From the NCBI GenBank assembly GCA_023428885.1, contig JAEYWQ010000429.1:1-6619 (forward strand): DNA of 6,619 nucleotides, written 5' to 3'. The position numbers were made by a program, and so were the translations under genes. Source of the stretch: Bacillota bacterium (GTDB taxonomy: Bacteria; Bacillota; Clostridia; Lachnospirales; Lachnospiraceae). The notes beneath the pieces are model-generated. The model was not told where the DNA came from. It was given only the letters and a program-made list of their open reading frames with translations, and did no database searches. Position 1 is the first letter of the stretch. Every line of letters begins with the position of its first letter. Of the stretch, positions 5,242 through 6,619 are shown piece by piece.

Positions 5242-6264
5242 ATGGCGAATGAAGATAAAATAAAAGCATTGGAATCTGCGTTAGCTCAGATTGAAAAACA
5301 ATATGGCAAAGGATCCGTAATGAAGTTGGGGGATAACAGCGCTCATATGAATATTGAGACAGTTCCAACTGGATCCATTAGTTTAGATATTGCATTGGGA
5401 CTTGGCGGCGTTCCTAAGGGAAGAATCGTGGAAGTGTATGGTCCAGAAAGTAGTGGTAAGACAACAGTTGCTTTACATATGGTTGCTGAGGTTCAAAAAC
5501 GTGGTGGAATTGCTGGTTTTATCGACGCAGAACATGCGCTTGATCCTGTTTATGCTAAGAATATTGGAGTAGATATTGATAATTTATATATTTCTCAGCC
5601 GGATAACGGAGAGCAAGCCCTAGAAATTACAGAGACGATGGTACGTTCTGGTGCGGTAGATATCGTAATCGTTGACTCTGTAGCAGCCTTAGTTCCTAAG
5701 GCTGAGATTGATGGTGACATGGGAGATTCTCACGTAGGTCTACAGGCTCGTTTGATGTCACAAGCATTGCGTAAGTTAACAGCTGTTATAAGTAAGTCTA
5801 ATTGTATCGTTATCTTTATTAATCAGCTTCGTGAGAAGGTTGGTGTAATGTTTGGAAATCCAGAGACAACAACTGGTGGTAGAGCTTTAAAGTTCTATTC
5901 CTCCATTCGTCTTGATGTTAGAAGAATTGAATCCCTAAAACTTGGCGGAGAGATTGTTGGTAATAGAACAAGAATAAAAGTTGTTAAGAATAAGATCGCT
6001 CCTCCATTCAAAGAAGCAGAGTTTGATATTATGTTTGGACAGGGTATATCAAGAGAAGGGGATATTCTTGATTTGGCTGCCAATGATAACATTGTTATCA
6101 AGTCAGGTGCTTGGTATGCTTATAACGATGCTAAGATTGGTCAAGGTCGTGAGAATGCGAAAGTATTCTTAAAGGAAAATCCAGATATCTTAGCTGAGAT
6201 CGAGGAGAAGGTTCGTGATCGACACAACTTATCTTCAGCTATTACGATGATGAAAGAAGATTAA
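5242..6264 (+). CDS. recA: Recombinase RecA
   Basis: This 340-residue ATPase forms filaments on single-stranded DNA, carries out strand exchange in recombination repair, and triggers LexA self-cleavage to switch on the SOS response. Motifs are Walker A GPESSGKTT (67-75), Walker B VIVDS with D145, loop L1 around DGDMGDSHVGLQARLMSQ, and the FINQLREKVGVMFGNPETTTGG segment holding Q195 and loop L2. A short C-terminal domain ends in MMKED and is only modestly acidic. Length and motif order are those of a complete, functional RecA. AAGGGAG at 5228-5234 lies 7 nt before the ATG. A promoter and LexA box lie upstream, and recX follows after 4 nt. Confidence 0.99.
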   Translation: MANEDKIKALESALAQIEKQYGKGSVMKLGDNSAHMNIETVPTGSISLDIALGLGGVPKGRIVEVYGPESSGKTTVALHMVAEVQKRGGIAGFIDAEHALDPVYAKNIGVDIDNLYISQPDNGEQALEITETMVRSGAVDIVIVDSVAALVPKAEIDGDMGDSHVGLQARLMSQALRKLTAVISKSNCIVIFINQLREKVGVMFGNPETTTGGRALKFYSSIRLDVRRIESLKLGGEIVGNRTRIKVVKNKIAPPFKEAEFDIMFGQGISREGDILDLAANDNIVIKSGAWYAYNDAKIGQGRENAKVFLKENPDILAEIEEKVRDRHNLSSAITMMKED

Positions 6265-6268
6265 TCTC

Positions 6269-6619
6269 ATGAAAATACTCAGCATTGAAGAATTAGACAA
6301 AACCCGAAGAAAGATTCACTTGGAAGGAGTTCCTTCTTTTTGGTTGTATCGCAGTGATGTTGCTGAGTACGGGTTAAAGGAAAACGATGAGCTAACGGAT
6401 CACCTATATGACTTAATTCGCACAGAAAAAGTATTACTCTATGCGAAGAAGAAGACATTAGAGCTCTTAGAGCGAATGGACCGATCGGAACAGGAGTTAA
6501 AGAATAAGTTAGCACAAAGAGAGTTTACTCCTGATATTATCGAAGAAGCAATAGCTTATGCAAAGAAATTTCACTATGTGGATGATTTACGATATGCGTC
6601 TAATTTCATCCATCAGAAG
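6269..6619 (+). CDS. recX: Regulatory protein RecX, 5' part, cut by the window end
   Basis: From ATG 6269 an open frame runs 117 codons to the last base without a stop. RecX binds RecA filaments and limits or tunes their activity. The protein has an N-terminal region of about 60 residues, then YAKKKTLELLERMDRSEQEL, the start of the helical repeats typical of RecX, followed by KLAQREFTPDIIEEAIAYA and FHYVDDLRYASNFI, which are hallmark RecX segments. The remaining C-terminal repeats lie outside the window. The gene begins 4 nt after the recA stop and has only a weak ribosome site (AAGAAG), so it is probably translated by coupling to recA and shares its LexA control. The frame and family are clear despite the truncation. 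Confidence 0.93.
   Translation, partial: MKILSIEELDKTRRKIHLEGVPSFWLYRSDVAEYGLKENDELTDHLYDLIRTEKVLLYAKKKTLELLERMDRSEQELKNKLAQREFTPDIIEEAIAYAKKFHYVDDLRYASNFIHQK

Noticed and set aside
5144..5368. Minus-strand open frame across the recA promoter and 5' end
   Set aside because: It covers the promoter, LexA box and start of recA on the opposite strand, and its translation shows no domain.
5390..6172. Alternative-frame openings inside recA (5390-5572, 5981-6172 plus; 5895-6101 minus)
   Set aside because: They are shadows of recA, short and without translation signals.
6279..6515. Minus-strand open frame opposite recX
   Set aside because: The plus strand encodes a clear RecX protein here.

Overview
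The window looks like the chromosome of a low-GC Gram-positive of the Clostridia, most like a Lachnospiraceae (Lachnoclostridium-type) genome. The evidence is AT-rich coding sequence, strong AGGAGG ribosome binding sites, a Gram-positive type LexA box ahead of recA, and the clostridial flavour of the proteins. The genus is an inference; no RNA gene or other taxonomic marker is present.

Positions 1-4516 are a run of plus-strand ABC-transporter genes. They are the C-terminal tail of a polar amino acid permease (HisM/GlnP type), its GlnQ/HisP-type ATPase, a 548-residue substrate-binding lipoprotein, metN and metI. The lipoprotein is the unusual gene. Behind one signal peptide and one lipobox it carries a complete family-3 amino acid binding domain and then a complete MetQ/NlpA methionine-binding domain. 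It lies between the parts of a family-3 importer and the parts of a MetNI importer, so one anchored protein may feed two different translocators. A hairpin precedes the lipoprotein gene. The 264-bp gap before metN holds a terminator-like hairpin, an imperfect tandem repeat and a second structured leader. A bidirectional terminator closes the run at 4530-4580.

Positions 4638-4811 (minus strand) encode a 57-residue BFD-like [2Fe-2S] protein that faces metI across the shared terminator. The 430-bp gap between it and recA holds two short inverted repeats that share a direct repeat, a dense cluster of palindromes (4923-5063) resembling a small non-coding repeat element, and a well-formed recA promoter with a LexA box just downstream of the -10.

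Positions 5242-6619 are recA (complete, 340 residues) followed 4 bp later by recX, which runs off the window after 117 codons. RecA is the SOS sensor and recombinase and RecX its modulator, so the pair forms a LexA-controlled unit independent of the transporter genes.
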